DNA from: Lentzea cavernae
GTDB lineage: Bacteria; Actinomycetota; Actinomycetes; Mycobacteriales; Pseudonocardiaceae
Assembly (NCBI RefSeq): GCF_014653695.1
Contig: NZ_BNAR01000026.1
Span: forward strand, 40,575-104,574
DNA: 64,000 bases
Reading direction: 5' to 3'
A program made the position numbers and the translations under genes. This document shows positions 41,536-49,996 of this stretch, one piece after another. The notes beneath the pieces were generated by a model. That model was not told the origin of the DNA. It ran no database searches and worked only from the letters and a program-made list of their open reading frames with translations. How positions within the stretch are numbered: the stretch's first letter is position 1; every line of letters begins with the position of its first letter.

Positions 41536-42609
41536 TCAGCTCACCGCCGAGTTCGACCCGTTCGAGTGAACTTCGGTGGGCACTTCCCAAGCGGAGAACC
41601 GGGTCATCCCGCGAATTCCCGCCGAGAGCGGCATCATCCGCAGCGCGAGGTTCCGCAACGTCACCGCGATCGGCGACCGCATCTCGATCCCGAACCTCCC
41701 CGCGATCCGCGACCCCTTCCACACCGACTGCGTCCGCGGCCGCCGCAAAGCGTCGTACCGGGTGAGATCACCTCCGACGGCGGCCAGCGTCACCGCGTCC
41801 TCCAACGCCATGCAGGCCCCCTGCCCGAGGTACGGCGTCATCGCGTGCGCCGCGTCGCCGAGCAACGCCACCCGGCCCTTCACGAACGTGGGCAGCAACG
41901 GCAGCTGGTAGATGTCGTGCCGGATCACGTCGGCGGTCGAGGCCACCAGCGACGGCAACGGGTCGTGCCAGCCGGCGAAGAGCTCCACGGGGTCCAGGTC
42001 GGCCTGGGCGGGCGCCACCGCCGCCACGTACCAGCAGACCCTGCCGTCGCCGAGGGGCAGGATCCCCGCCTCACCACCGGGGCCGAGCGTCTGCGAGATG
42101 GGCAGGTCGTACGGCCCCGGCGCCACCCCTCGCCACGCCGTCGCCCCCGCGTACACCGGCCCCGGCGCGTCCGGCAGCACTTCCGCGCGCAGGCGGCTGT
42201 TGATGCCGTCCGCCGCCACCACGAGGTCGGCGTCCAGGTCGTCGGCACCGCTCACCTCGGCGTCGTTGAAGAGGATCTCGGACGGCAGCGCGCGCAGCAG
42301 GACGCCGTGCAGGTCGGCGCGGTGCATCGCGATCACCTTCTCCTGCCCCACGTCCGGCATGTGCACCAGCCAGCGCCCGTCCACGGCCCTGATGCCACCC
42401 GACACCCGCGGCGTGCCCAGCCGCCGGGCCTCGTCGTCGAGGCCCATCCACTCCAGCGCGCGCATCGCGTTCGGCATCACGCCCACACCGGCGCCGATCT
42501 CCCCGAACGAGGCCGCGCGCTCGTGGACCTCGACCTCCCAGCCGACGCGTCGCAACGACACCGCTGCCGCCAGCCCGCCGATACCGCCACCCACCACGAT
42601 CGCCTTCAC
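41536..42609 (-). CDS. FAD-dependent monooxygenase
   Basis: This 357-aa group A flavoprotein hydroxylase shows the FAD motif VVGGGIGGLAAAVSLRR, the DG motif VVAADGINSRLR and the GD motif GRVALLGDAAHAMTPYLGQG. It lacks the C-terminal thioredoxin-like domain of larger hydroxylases. Such enzymes hydroxylate aromatics or act as TetX-like drug-modifying oxygenases; the substrate is unknown. ATG at 42609 with an AGGAGG ahead. It is divergent from a TetR gene, with three operator-like palindromes in between, so it is probably inducible. Confidence 0.88.
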   Translation of the reverse strand: MKAIVVGGGIGGLAAAVSLRRVGWEVEVHERAASFGEIGAGVGVMPNAMRALEWMGLDDEARRLGTPRVSGGIRAVDGRWLVHMPDVGQEKVIAMHRADLHGVLLRALPSEILFNDAEVSGADDLDADLVVAADGINSRLRAEVLPDAPGPVYAGATAWRGVAPGPYDLPISQTLGPGGEAGILPLGDGRVCWYVAAVAPAQADLDPVELFAGWHDPLPSLVASTADVIRHDIYQLPLLPTFVKGRVALLGDAAHAMTPYLGQGACMALEDAVTLAAVGGDLTRYDALRRPRTQSVWKGSRIAGRFGIEMRSPIAVTLRNLALRMMPLSAGIRGMTRFSAWEVPTEVHSNGSNSAVS

Positions 42610-42616
42610 GGCTTCC

Positions 42617-42663
42617 TCCTCTACAGATGTAGAGGACTCTACACCTGTAGACTACAGCTGTAG
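42617..42663. promoter_or_regulatory. Three stacked TetR operators
   Basis: Three palindromes share the core CTACA-NN-TGTAG: TCCTCTACA-GA-TGTAGAGGA (42617-42636), TCTACA-CC-TGTAGA (42638-42651) and CTACA-GC-TGTAG (42652-42663). They fill the 70-nt gap between the divergent monooxygenase and tetR genes, so the TetR can repress both. Confidence 0.85.
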
Positions 42664-42679
42664 AGAGACGGGAACCACA

Positions 42680-43216
42680 GTGCGCAAAGACGTGATCACC
42701 GACGCCGCGATCCAGCTCGTGGCCGAACAGGGCATGCGCGGGCTCACCCACCGCGCGGTCGACCGCAGGGCAGGGCTGCCGGAGGGCTCCACCAGCGCGT
42801 ACTTCCGCACGCGCAAGGCGTTGGTCGAGGGGTTCGTGGAGCGGCTCGCGGACCAGGAACGGCTCGACGTCGCGCCGGATCCCGACGACGTCGCGGGCAG
42901 CATCGCGAGGACGCTCGACAGCTGGCTCGTCGAGCGGAACCGGACGCTCGCGAGGTACGCGGCGATGCTCGAGGCCACGCACCACCCCGAGCTGAAGTCG
43001 ATCCTCGTCCACTCCCCGCGCGAGCAGGCCACCGCGCTCGCGAAGATGCTGGGCCACGAGGATCCCGAACGGGCGGGCGCGCACTTCACGGCGTTCCTGG
43101 AGGGCCTGCTCTTCTACCGGCTCGTCGGCGGCGGCAGCACGGTCGGGCCGCAGCCCGGCACCCCGGAAAGCCTGCGAGACCTGAAGAGCGCCGTCGAAAA
43201 GGCGTTGCGACCGTAA
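42680..43216 (+). CDS. TetR-family regulator of the divergent monooxygenase
   Basis: This 178-aa repressor has its helix-turn-helix at about 5-50 (VITDAAIQLVAEQGMRGLTH and VDRRAGLPEGSTSAYF). The C-terminal domain is short and helical, like the TetR_C_31 group. GTG at 42680 is the start. Three CTACA-NN-TGTAG palindromes lie immediately upstream and are the likely binding sites. The inducer is probably the monooxygenase substrate. Confidence 0.88.
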   Translation: MRKDVITDAAIQLVAEQGMRGLTHRAVDRRAGLPEGSTSAYFRTRKALVEGFVERLADQERLDVAPDPDDVAGSIARTLDSWLVERNRTLARYAAMLEATHHPELKSILVHSPREQATALAKMLGHEDPERAGAHFTAFLEGLLFYRLVGGGSTVGPQPGTPESLRDLKSAVEKALRP

Positions 43217-43230
43217 GTACCGTGGGTTTC

Positions 43231-43263
43231 ATGGGATTCGGGTACGGGGTCTTCTACCTCTGA
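43231..43263 (+). CDS. Leader peptide of the ABC-F gene (MGFGYGVFYL)
   Basis: A ten-codon ORF from ATG 43231 to TGA 43263 encodes MGFGYGVFYL. It precedes the ABC-F gene by 60 nt, and a hairpin (43268-43294) begins 4 nt after its stop. ABC-F resistance genes are commonly controlled by ribosome stalling on such leaders, which shifts the downstream hairpin. The leader has a weak ribosome-binding site (GTGGG). The role is inferred from position and structure. Confidence 0.65.
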   Translation: MGFGYGVFYL

Positions 43264-43267
43264 TCAC

Positions 43268-43294
43268 GGACGTGTGCCACCGCGCAACACGTCC
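43268..43294 (+). terminator. Attenuator-like hairpin between leader and ABC-F
   Basis: GGACGTGT (43268-43275) pairs perfectly with ACACGTCC (43287-43294), loop of 11 nt. It starts 4 nt after the leader stop and ends 29 nt before the ABC-F start. A leader-upstream GTACC near 43217 can pair with GGTAC at 43241-43245 as a possible alternative structure. Confidence 0.6.
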
Positions 43295-43323
43295 TGATTT
43301 CGCGTACCCAGAAGAGGATCCCC

Positions 43324-44919
43324 GTGCGTTCGCATGTTCATTTGACGACCCAAGATCTCACCAGGGGCTATGAGGCCGGGCCCGTCGTCGACGGCATCTC
43401 GCTGACAGTTTCCGCAGGCCAGCGGCTCGGCATCATCGGCGAGAACGGCCGGGGCAAGACCACCCTCCTGCGCCTGCTGTCCGAAGACCTCGTGCCGGAC
43501 CAGGGAACTGTCACCCGCCACGGTTCGTTGAGCCTCGTACGACAGGAAATGCCGTTCCACGAAGGCGAAACGGTGGGGGACCTGCTGTCCGAAGCACTGC
43601 GCGAAAGCCGCCAGGCACTGTCCGAACTGGACAGTGCGGCGGAGCCGTTCGACGAACAGCGCTACTCCGAAGCCCTCGCCCACGCCGAGAACATCGAGGC
43701 GTGGGACGCGGAACGGCGTGCCGACATCGCGCTCAAGGCGCTGGACGCGGACCACGACCGGGCGACGGAGCTCGCCCGGCTCAGCGTGGGCCAGCGCTAC
43801 CGCGTCCGGCTCGCGTGCCTGCTCGCCGAACGCGCCGACGTCCTGCTGCTGGACGAGCCGACCAACCACCTCGACGCGGGCGCGCTGGCGTTCCTGACCG
43901 AACGCCTGCAGCAGCACCACGGTGTCGTGGTGCTCGTGAGCCACGACCGCACGTTGCTCGACGAGGTCTGCACGCAGCTGCTCGACCTCGACCCGGCCCC
44001 GGACGGCGAGGTGCACCTGCACGGCGGCGGCTACCGGGCGTTCAAGGAGGCCAAGCGCGCCGAACGGCAGCGGTGGGAGCAGCGGTTCGCCCAGGAGGCG
44101 GCCGAGCACGACGAGCTGGCCGAGAAGGTCGAGAGCGCCCAGTCACGCCTGCGGGACGGCTGGCGTCCACCGAAGGGCACGGGCAAGCACCAGCGCACGA
44201 CACGTGCGGCGAACAAGATGCGCAACGTCGCACGGAGGCTCGAGGAGTTAGACGGCCAGCGCGTCGACGCTCCCCCGCCGCCGTTGCGCTTCACCCCGCC
44301 GGAGCTGGAGGCGAGCGGCGACCTGCTGCACGCCACCCCGCTCGCGGTGCCGGGGAGGCTGGAGCTCACCGAGCCGATCTCGCTCAGCGCGGGCGAGAAG
44401 CTGCTGGTCACCGGCCCGAACGGCGCCGGCAAGTCGACGCTGCTCACCGTGCTGGCCGGCCGGGTCGAGCCTGCAAGCGGCACGGTGCACCACGCCGGCC
44501 GCGTCGCCCTGCTGGCCCAGGAGTCGGCGTTCGAGAACGAGGACGCCACGGCGGCGCAGCTCTGCCCGCGGGCGGGGGAACTCGGGCTGCTCGGGGGAAA
44601 GGACCTGACGCGCCCGGTCGGCCGCCTGTCCACCGGGCAGCGCAGACGCCTGGAGCTGGCGATCCTGCTGAGCGGCTCCCCGCACGTCCTGCTGCTCGAC
44701 GAACCGACCAACCACCTGTCGATCGCCCTGGTCGACGAACTGACCGAGGCGCTGCACCGGACCCGTGCGGCCGTGGCCGTCGCGACCCACGACCGGCAGA
44801 TGCGGACGGACTTCGCCTCGTGGCGGTCCGTGACCCTCGATTCACCTTCACGAAGTAATGAAACTTCTGTAGCTTCGGAAGCAGGTCCTCTACTGAGCAC
44901 TGGGAGGTGTGCGAGATGA
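43324..44919 (+). CDS. ABC-F ATPase, antibiotic-resistance type
   Basis: This 531-aa soluble protein has two ABC domains and no membrane helices. Domain 1 has GENGRGKTT (about 38-46), signature LSVGQRYRVRLA and LLLDEPTNHLD; domain 2 has GPNGAGKST (about 366-374), LSTGQRRRLELA and LLLDEPTNHL. Between them lies an Arg/Lys-rich interdomain linker (about 235-305, KGTGKHQRTTRAANKM) that enters the ribosome. ABC-F proteins of this kind free ribosomes from macrolides, lincosamides, streptogramins or pleuromutilins. GTG start at 43324 with GAAGAGGA. A leader peptide and hairpin precede it. The stop overlaps the P450 ATG (ATGA). Confidence 0.9.
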   Translation: MRSHVHLTTQDLTRGYEAGPVVDGISLTVSAGQRLGIIGENGRGKTTLLRLLSEDLVPDQGTVTRHGSLSLVRQEMPFHEGETVGDLLSEALRESRQALSELDSAAEPFDEQRYSEALAHAENIEAWDAERRADIALKALDADHDRATELARLSVGQRYRVRLACLLAERADVLLLDEPTNHLDAGALAFLTERLQQHHGVVVLVSHDRTLLDEVCTQLLDLDPAPDGEVHLHGGGYRAFKEAKRAERQRWEQRFAQEAAEHDELAEKVESAQSRLRDGWRPPKGTGKHQRTTRAANKMRNVARRLEELDGQRVDAPPPPLRFTPPELEASGDLLHATPLAVPGRLELTEPISLSAGEKLLVTGPNGAGKSTLLTVLAGRVEPASGTVHHAGRVALLAQESAFENEDATAAQLCPRAGELGLLGGKDLTRPVGRLSTGQRRRLELAILLSGSPHVLLLDEPTNHLSIALVDELTEALHRTRAAVAVATHDRQMRTDFASWRSVTLDSPSRSNETSVASEAGPLLSTGRCAR

Positions 44920-46124
44920 CCGAACTGATCTCCGAGAAGCTGCCCACGACGCGTGTGAACCCGTTCGACCCGCCGCCCGAGATCAAGCAGATCCGGGACC
45001 AGGCGACCATCAGCAGGCTGAAGTTCTCCGACGGTCACCTCGGCTGGCTCGTCACCGGCCACCACCAGGTGCGGGAAGTGCTGGGGAGCACCAAGTTCAC
45101 GAACGACCCCGCCGAGCACCACCTGCTGGAGGTCCGGTTCCAGGGCGAGGTGCCGAAGGAGCGGCGCAAGATCAAGCCCGGCATGTTCCTCAACCAGGAC
45201 CCGCCGGACCACACCCGGTTGCGCAGGATGCTGCAGGGCCAGTTCACGGTCCGGCGGATGAACCAGCTCTCCGAGTGGATCGGCACCATCGTCGACGACC
45301 AGCTCAAACACCTCAGGTCGTTCGACGGCCGCGCCGACCTGGTGCAGGAGTTCGCGCTCCCGGTGCCGTCGCTGGTGATCTGCGCGCTGCTCGGCGTCGA
45401 CTACGACGAGCGGCACAGGTTCCAGGAGGACACGGCGAAGCTGCTGAGCCTCAACTCGACGTTCGAAGAGGCCATGGCCGCCATGGCGCGCATCGAGGAC
45501 TTCATGCGCGAACTGATCGTCCGCAAGAAGGCGAACCCGGGCGACGACATGATCAGCGACCTGCTCGCCACCGGCGAACCGACGGACGAGGAGGCGTCGA
45601 ACATGGCGCTGCTCCTCCTGCTGGCGGGCCACGAGACCACGGCGAACATGCTGGGCATCGGCACGTTCACGCTCCTGCAGAACCCGGACCAGCTCAAGGT
45701 CCTGCGCGACGAACCGGAGATCATCGACAACGCCGTCGAGGAGCTGATGCGGTACCTGTCGATCATCCACTTCGGACCGGTCCGCACGGCGACCGAGGAC
45801 GTGGAGATCGACGGCCACCTCATCAAGGCGGGCGACACCGTCGTGATGCACGTGCCCGGCGCCAACCGCGACCCGGAGAAGTTCCCCGGCAACCCCGAGG
45901 AACTGGACCTGCGCCGCCCGGCCACCGGCCACGTCGCGTTCGGCCACGGCATCCACCAGTGCCTGGGCCAGCAGCTGGCGCGCATCGAGATGCGGATCGC
46001 GTTCTCCAAGCTGTTCCAGGAGTTCCCGGACCTCCGCCTCGACACCACCCCCGAGGAGGTGCCGCTGCGCACCGACATGGGCATCTACGGGGTCCACGCA
46101 CTGCCAGTAGCGTGGTCGGCATGA
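44916..46124 (+). CDS. Cytochrome P450
   Basis: This 402-aa CYP has I-helix LLLLAGHETTANM, K-helix ELMRYLSI (ExxR) and heme loop FGHGIHQCLG with Cys349 as ligand. The segment FLNQDPPDHTRLRRML is typical of bacterial CYP105/107-like enzymes. Start is ATG 44916, with GGGAGG 8 nt upstream, overlapping the ABC-F stop. Its own stop overlaps the ferredoxin start (ATGA). A P450 coupled to a ribosome-protection ATPase suggests either modification of the antibiotic or a remnant of a biosynthetic locus; the substrate is unknown. Confidence 0.93.
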   Translation: MTELISEKLPTTRVNPFDPPPEIKQIRDQATISRLKFSDGHLGWLVTGHHQVREVLGSTKFTNDPAEHHLLEVRFQGEVPKERRKIKPGMFLNQDPPDHTRLRRMLQGQFTVRRMNQLSEWIGTIVDDQLKHLRSFDGRADLVQEFALPVPSLVICALLGVDYDERHRFQEDTAKLLSLNSTFEEAMAAMARIEDFMRELIVRKKANPGDDMISDLLATGEPTDEEASNMALLLLLAGHETTANMLGIGTFTLLQNPDQLKVLRDEPEIIDNAVEELMRYLSIIHFGPVRTATEDVEIDGHLIKAGDTVVMHVPGANRDPEKFPGNPEELDLRRPATGHVAFGHGIHQCLGQQLARIEMRIAFSKLFQEFPDLRLDTTPEEVPLRTDMGIYGVHALPVAWSA

Positions 46125-46312
46125 AGATCTCCGTCGACCAGACGAGGTGCTGCGGGTCGGGAATGTGCGTCCTGACCGACCCGGACCTCTTCGACCAGAG
46201 CGACGACGACGGCACCGTCGTGCTCCTGGAAGAACACCCGGACGCCGCCCACGAGGCCTCCGCGAAGGAGGCAGCGGGCCTCTGCCCCGCGGGCGCGATC
46301 ACGATCAGCTAG
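46121..46312 (+). CDS. [3Fe-4S] ferredoxin partner of the P450
   Basis: This 63-aa electron carrier shows VDQTRCCGSGMCVLTDPDLF and the C-terminal GLCPAGAITIS: Cys10 (or 11), Cys16 and Cys54 with a non-cysteine at the fourth ligand site, the single-cluster ferredoxin type that serves actinobacterial P450s. It overlaps the P450 stop by 4 nt and ends at a 13-bp hairpin. The reductase is not encoded here. Confidence 0.92.
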   Translation: MKISVDQTRCCGSGMCVLTDPDLFDQSDDDGTVVLLEEHPDAAHEASAKEAAGLCPAGAITIS

Positions 46313-46318
46313 TCCCCG

Positions 46319-46362
46319 ACTCGGTGCTGCCAGGCGACACACACCGCCCGGCAGCACCGAGT
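46319..46362 (+). terminator. Terminator of the ABC-F/P450/ferredoxin operon
   Basis: ACTCGGTGCTGCC (46319-46331) pairs exactly with GGCAGCACCGAGT (46350-46362), 7 nt after the ferredoxin stop. Confidence 0.88.
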
Positions 46363-46433
46363 CGTGCGCTTTCCCCGCCGAGTTGGTACCCCCACCACCA
46401 CGAGGTGCCAAGCGACCACTCCACCGCGCCCGA

Positions 46434-49370
46434 CTAAGCCGGCAGCTGAGAAATCGACATCCGCAACTCGTCCACCTCAGCCTGGAACCCGGCCGCGGTC
46501 AACGTCTCCTCCGCCAACTGCCAGTGCTCCCGAGCCTCCTCCCCCCGCCCCACCCTCTCCAACGCATTCCCCAGAACCCGCAACGACCGCCCGACCTCCG
46601 GCGCCGACCCCATCATCCGAGCCTGCTCCATCGCCAGCGACGCCAACCTCAAAGCCTCATCACCCGAAGCAGTCATCCCGGACCGCAACCGCCACACCCA
46701 AATCCGCCCCTGCCGATCATCGTGCTCCTCGAAGAACTCCCAAGCACACCGCAACTGCTCCTCGGCAAGCGAATCCTCCCCAGACCGGATCAACGTGTCC
46801 GCCAGGAACAACCGGATGTTCGCAGCCAAGTCCGGATCCCCGAGCTCCTGCGCCGCCGCCAGCGAAGACCGCAGAAACGCCGCCGACTCGGACAACTCCC
46901 CGGTGAACTGGTGCAACCGCCCCAACTCCAACGCGGCCATCAACTCACTCTGCGAATCCCCGAGCCGAACAGCAACAAGACGAGCCCGCTCCAAATACTC
47001 CTGACCGGCCACCAGCCCACCGGCCCGCCGCTCAATGGCACCGAGCGAGCACAACACCTCGATCTCACCGTGCGGATTCGAGGAAGCCACGAACCGGGCC
47101 ATGGCCTCACGATGAGCTTCACGAGCCTCGGCAGACCGCCCACTCCACTCGTGCATCCACCCCATGCCGTACCAGGCGTAGGCCTCACCCCACACGTCAC
47201 CGGCCGCGGCGAACCCCGACTGCGCGGCCTGGAAGTCGGCCGAGGCGGCGTTGTAGTCGTGCAGCCGAACCCGCAGAATCCCTCGCTGCTGGAACAACAT
47301 CGGACGCCGCGAAGCAGGCGCGCACGACAACCCCAGGGCGTTGATCTGCTCCCAGTCGTCGAACCGCGCCCGCAGGTCGCAGAACGCAGCCGACCGCACG
47401 GCCAACTCGGCGGCCAGCGAACACAGCCCCAGCGCGGCCGCCTGACTGATCACGGCGTGGATGTTCTGCCACTCCGCGTCGAACCAGTCGGCGGCGTCCC
47501 CGAGGTCGAACCGTTCCAGCGCAAGGGGTTCCAGCCGGACGCCCTGGTGCGGGAGTTCGGCGTCGGCCCGCGTCGCGAGGTCGAGCCACTGCTCGAACAG
47601 GTCGCGGAGGGCGACGGCCGGGTCCTCGGTGGCGGCCTCGCGGCCGAAGGCGCGCAACAGGTCGTGCAGGCGGTAGCGCACCTGTCCCAGGGCGTCGCGT
47701 CCCGCGTAGTCGACGAGCCGGGCGTCGACGAGGGCCTCGACGTGGTCCTCCGCGTCGTCCAGGTCCAGGCCCAGCAACGGGGACGCGACCCAGGCGGGGA
47801 AGTCCGGCGTGTCCACCAGTGACAGCAGGCGGAACGCGGTGCGGTGCGACTCGCCCAGGCCGTCGTAGGACAGCGCCAGGGAGGCGCGGACGTCGAGGTC
47901 GCCCAGCGACAGCTCGTCGAACCGGCGGCGTTCGTCGGAGAGCCGGCCGGCGAGCTTCGCGAGCTGCCAGTGCGGGCGCGCCACGAGCCGCGCGGCCGCC
48001 ACCCGCAACGCCAGCGGCAGCTTGCCGCAGTAGGTCACGATCTCCTGTGCCGCAGCGGGTTCGGCGGCGCAACGGGCCTCGCCGACGGCGGCTCGCAGCA
48101 GCGCCAGCGCGTCCGAGGAGGGCAGGACGTCCAACGGCACGACGTGCGCCGCCTCAAGCCCGGCCAGGGCGGCACGGGACGTCACCAGGGCGGCCCCGGA
48201 GGTGGTCCCGGGCAGCAACGGCCGCACCTGGGCCTCGTTCACGGCGTTGTCCAGCACCACGAGGATCCGCCGGTCCGACAACAGGTCCCGGTAGAGGTCG
48301 ACCCGATCCTCCACAGAGGACGGAATCGCGCCGCCCGACACGCCCAGGCCGCGCAGCAGCCGGTCCAGGGCGGCGGCGGGCTGGACGGGTTTCTGCTCAC
48401 CGCCGCGCAGGTTCAGGTACAGCTGCCCGTCCGGGAACGCGTCGCGGACGGCGTGCGCGCAGTGCACGGCCAGCGAGGTCTTGCCGACGCCGCCGGGGCC
48501 GGTGATCGTCCACGTCCCGCCGGCGCGCAGCCCGGCCGTCAGCCGTGCGACCTCGTCGACCCGCCCGGAGAAGTCGCCGACCGCGGGCGGCAGCCACGAC
48601 GGTCCGGACTGGACGGCGACCGGCGCGGAGGAGCCCGCCAGCACCTCCATGTGCAGGGCGCGCAGTTCGGCGTTCGGGTCGATGCCGAGCTCGTCGGCGA
48701 GCACGTCGCTCGCGCGGCGGAACACGTCCAGCGCCTGCGCCTGCTGGCCCGTGCGGTGCAGGGCGAGCATCAGCTGGTACCAGAAGCGCTCGCGCAGCGG
48801 GTGTTCCGCGACGAGCGAGCGCAGTTCGTCGACGACCTGGTCGTGCCGGCCCAGCTGCAGCTCGGCGTCGTTGCGGCGCTCCAGCACCTCCCAGCGCTGT
48901 TCGTTGAGGCGCTGCACGTCGGTCTGTTCCATCCGCAGCGACGACACCTGGTCGAGGGCCGGCCCGCGCCACAACGCCGCCGCGTCGCCCAGCAACCGGG
49001 CTTCCGTCTCCAGGTCGGGCGCGCGCCGGGCTTCGGCGCGCAGCCGCTGGAACGTCAGCAGGTCGAGCTGGTCGTCCTCGAGGTGGATCGAGTAGCCGGT
49101 CGGCCACGTGCGGACGAGCTTGCGGTCGGCCAGGTCGTCGAGCGACTGTCTCAACCGCATGATGTACGTCTGCAAGGTCGCGCGTGCCGAACCTGACGGC
49201 TCCTCGCCCCAGAGATGTTCCATCAGCTCGTAGGACGACACCGGGGCGTTCGCCTTCATCAGCAGCGCGGCGAGCAGGACCCGCTGCTTGGCCGAGCGCA
49301 GCTCCACCACCCGCCCCGCGTCGATGACCTGCAACGATCCGAGAACCCTGAACTCCCACCGCCGTTGCAT
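46434..49370 (-). CDS. AfsR/SARP-family regulator: BTAD, NB-ARC and TPR
   Basis: This 978-aa transcription factor has an OmpR-like winged helix (1-95; LRSAKQRVLLAALLMKANAPV), the BTAD domain (about 100-245), an NB-ARC NTPase with Walker A GPGGVGKTS (about 290) and Walker B RRILVVLDNA, and about ten TPR-like repeats to the end. Such proteins activate secondary-metabolite genes. Its ATG lies at 49370, divergent from a small secreted protein. It faces the ABC-F/P450 operon tail to tail, so control of that operon or of the second P450 set is possible but not shown by the sequence. Confidence 0.92.
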   Translation of the reverse strand: MQRRWEFRVLGSLQVIDAGRVVELRSAKQRVLLAALLMKANAPVSSYELMEHLWGEEPSGSARATLQTYIMRLRQSLDDLADRKLVRTWPTGYSIHLEDDQLDLLTFQRLRAEARRAPDLETEARLLGDAAALWRGPALDQVSSLRMEQTDVQRLNEQRWEVLERRNDAELQLGRHDQVVDELRSLVAEHPLRERFWYQLMLALHRTGQQAQALDVFRRASDVLADELGIDPNAELRALHMEVLAGSSAPVAVQSGPSWLPPAVGDFSGRVDEVARLTAGLRAGGTWTITGPGGVGKTSLAVHCAHAVRDAFPDGQLYLNLRGGEQKPVQPAAALDRLLRGLGVSGGAIPSSVEDRVDLYRDLLSDRRILVVLDNAVNEAQVRPLLPGTTSGAALVTSRAALAGLEAAHVVPLDVLPSSDALALLRAAVGEARCAAEPAAAQEIVTYCGKLPLALRVAAARLVARPHWQLAKLAGRLSDERRRFDELSLGDLDVRASLALSYDGLGESHRTAFRLLSLVDTPDFPAWVASPLLGLDLDDAEDHVEALVDARLVDYAGRDALGQVRYRLHDLLRAFGREAATEDPAVALRDLFEQWLDLATRADAELPHQGVRLEPLALERFDLGDAADWFDAEWQNIHAVISQAAALGLCSLAAELAVRSAAFCDLRARFDDWEQINALGLSCAPASRRPMLFQQRGILRVRLHDYNAASADFQAAQSGFAAAGDVWGEAYAWYGMGWMHEWSGRSAEAREAHREAMARFVASSNPHGEIEVLCSLGAIERRAGGLVAGQEYLERARLVAVRLGDSQSELMAALELGRLHQFTGELSESAAFLRSSLAAAQELGDPDLAANIRLFLADTLIRSGEDSLAEEQLRCAWEFFEEHDDRQGRIWVWRLRSGMTASGDEALRLASLAMEQARMMGSAPEVGRSLRVLGNALERVGRGEEAREHWQLAEETLTAAGFQAEVDELRMSISQLPA

Positions 49371-49443
49371 GTGCCCGATCCTAACCAGCCGGTAACCAGA
49401 GGTGTCAGCGAAATGTCAGCGGCCGTCGTGATGCTCACAGCCC

Positions 49444-49881
49444 ATGAAGAGGACAACGCTGATCGCCGCCGCCGCGTTGCTTCTGGGTCTCGTGACCTCG
49501 GGCCAGGCGCAGGCCGAGAGCGCACCGGGATGCGGGCCGGTTACGCAGATCGGCAGCACCGCGTACGTCGGTGACAACGGGCAGAAGTGGGCGTCCGTGA
49601 AGCAGTTCAAGGGTTGCGGCAAGAACTGGGCGTACGTCTACACCTGGTCGAGCGTCCACAGCGCCGGTGCGCCGTACACGCCGGAACTGATCTCGATCGA
49701 GCAGTGGGCGCACAAGGACGCGCGTGAGCCGTACGGCCACCCCGGACTGAAGCAGGGCCGCTACCGCCAGCAGGAGCTGTGGTCGGGCGGCACCAACACC
49801 CTGGGCGACTGCACGTCCGCCTACGTCGAGTGGAACTCCGGAGCCCAGACCTACCGCGTGCGCACCGACATCCGCTGCTGA
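49444..49881 (+). CDS. Small secreted Cys-containing protein
   Basis: This 145-aa protein has a clear signal peptide (KRTTLIAAAALLLGLVTSGQAQA) and a mature part of about 120 residues with four cysteines (in APGCGP, FKGCGKN, LGDCTSA and the C-terminal IRC), fitting two disulfides. The mature part is rich in Trp/Tyr and Ser (WAYVYTWSSVHSAG). I do not recognise a family. It is divergent from the BTAD regulator with 73 nt between them and could be its target. A hairpin follows at 49893. Confidence 0.75.
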   Translation: MKRTTLIAAAALLLGLVTSGQAQAESAPGCGPVTQIGSTAYVGDNGQKWASVKQFKGCGKNWAYVYTWSSVHSAGAPYTPELISIEQWAHKDAREPYGHPGLKQGRYRQQELWSGGTNTLGDCTSAYVEWNSGAQTYRVRTDIRC

Positions 49882-49892
49882 ACGCGCAAGCC

Positions 49893-49928
49893 GGAGCGGC
49901 GTCCTGGCCCCCAGCTGGGCGTCGCTCC
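49893..49928 (+). terminator. Hairpin after the secreted protein gene
   Basis: GGAGCGGCGTCC (49893-49904) pairs with GGGCGTCGCTCC (49917-49928) through two G-T wobbles, 12 nt after the stop. Confidence 0.6.
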
Positions 49929-49996
49929 TCCTCAGACGGTGTCGCCGGGGCTCGAAAGCCCAACCTCTCCTCGGGCCCCGGTGACGCCTCCGGCTC

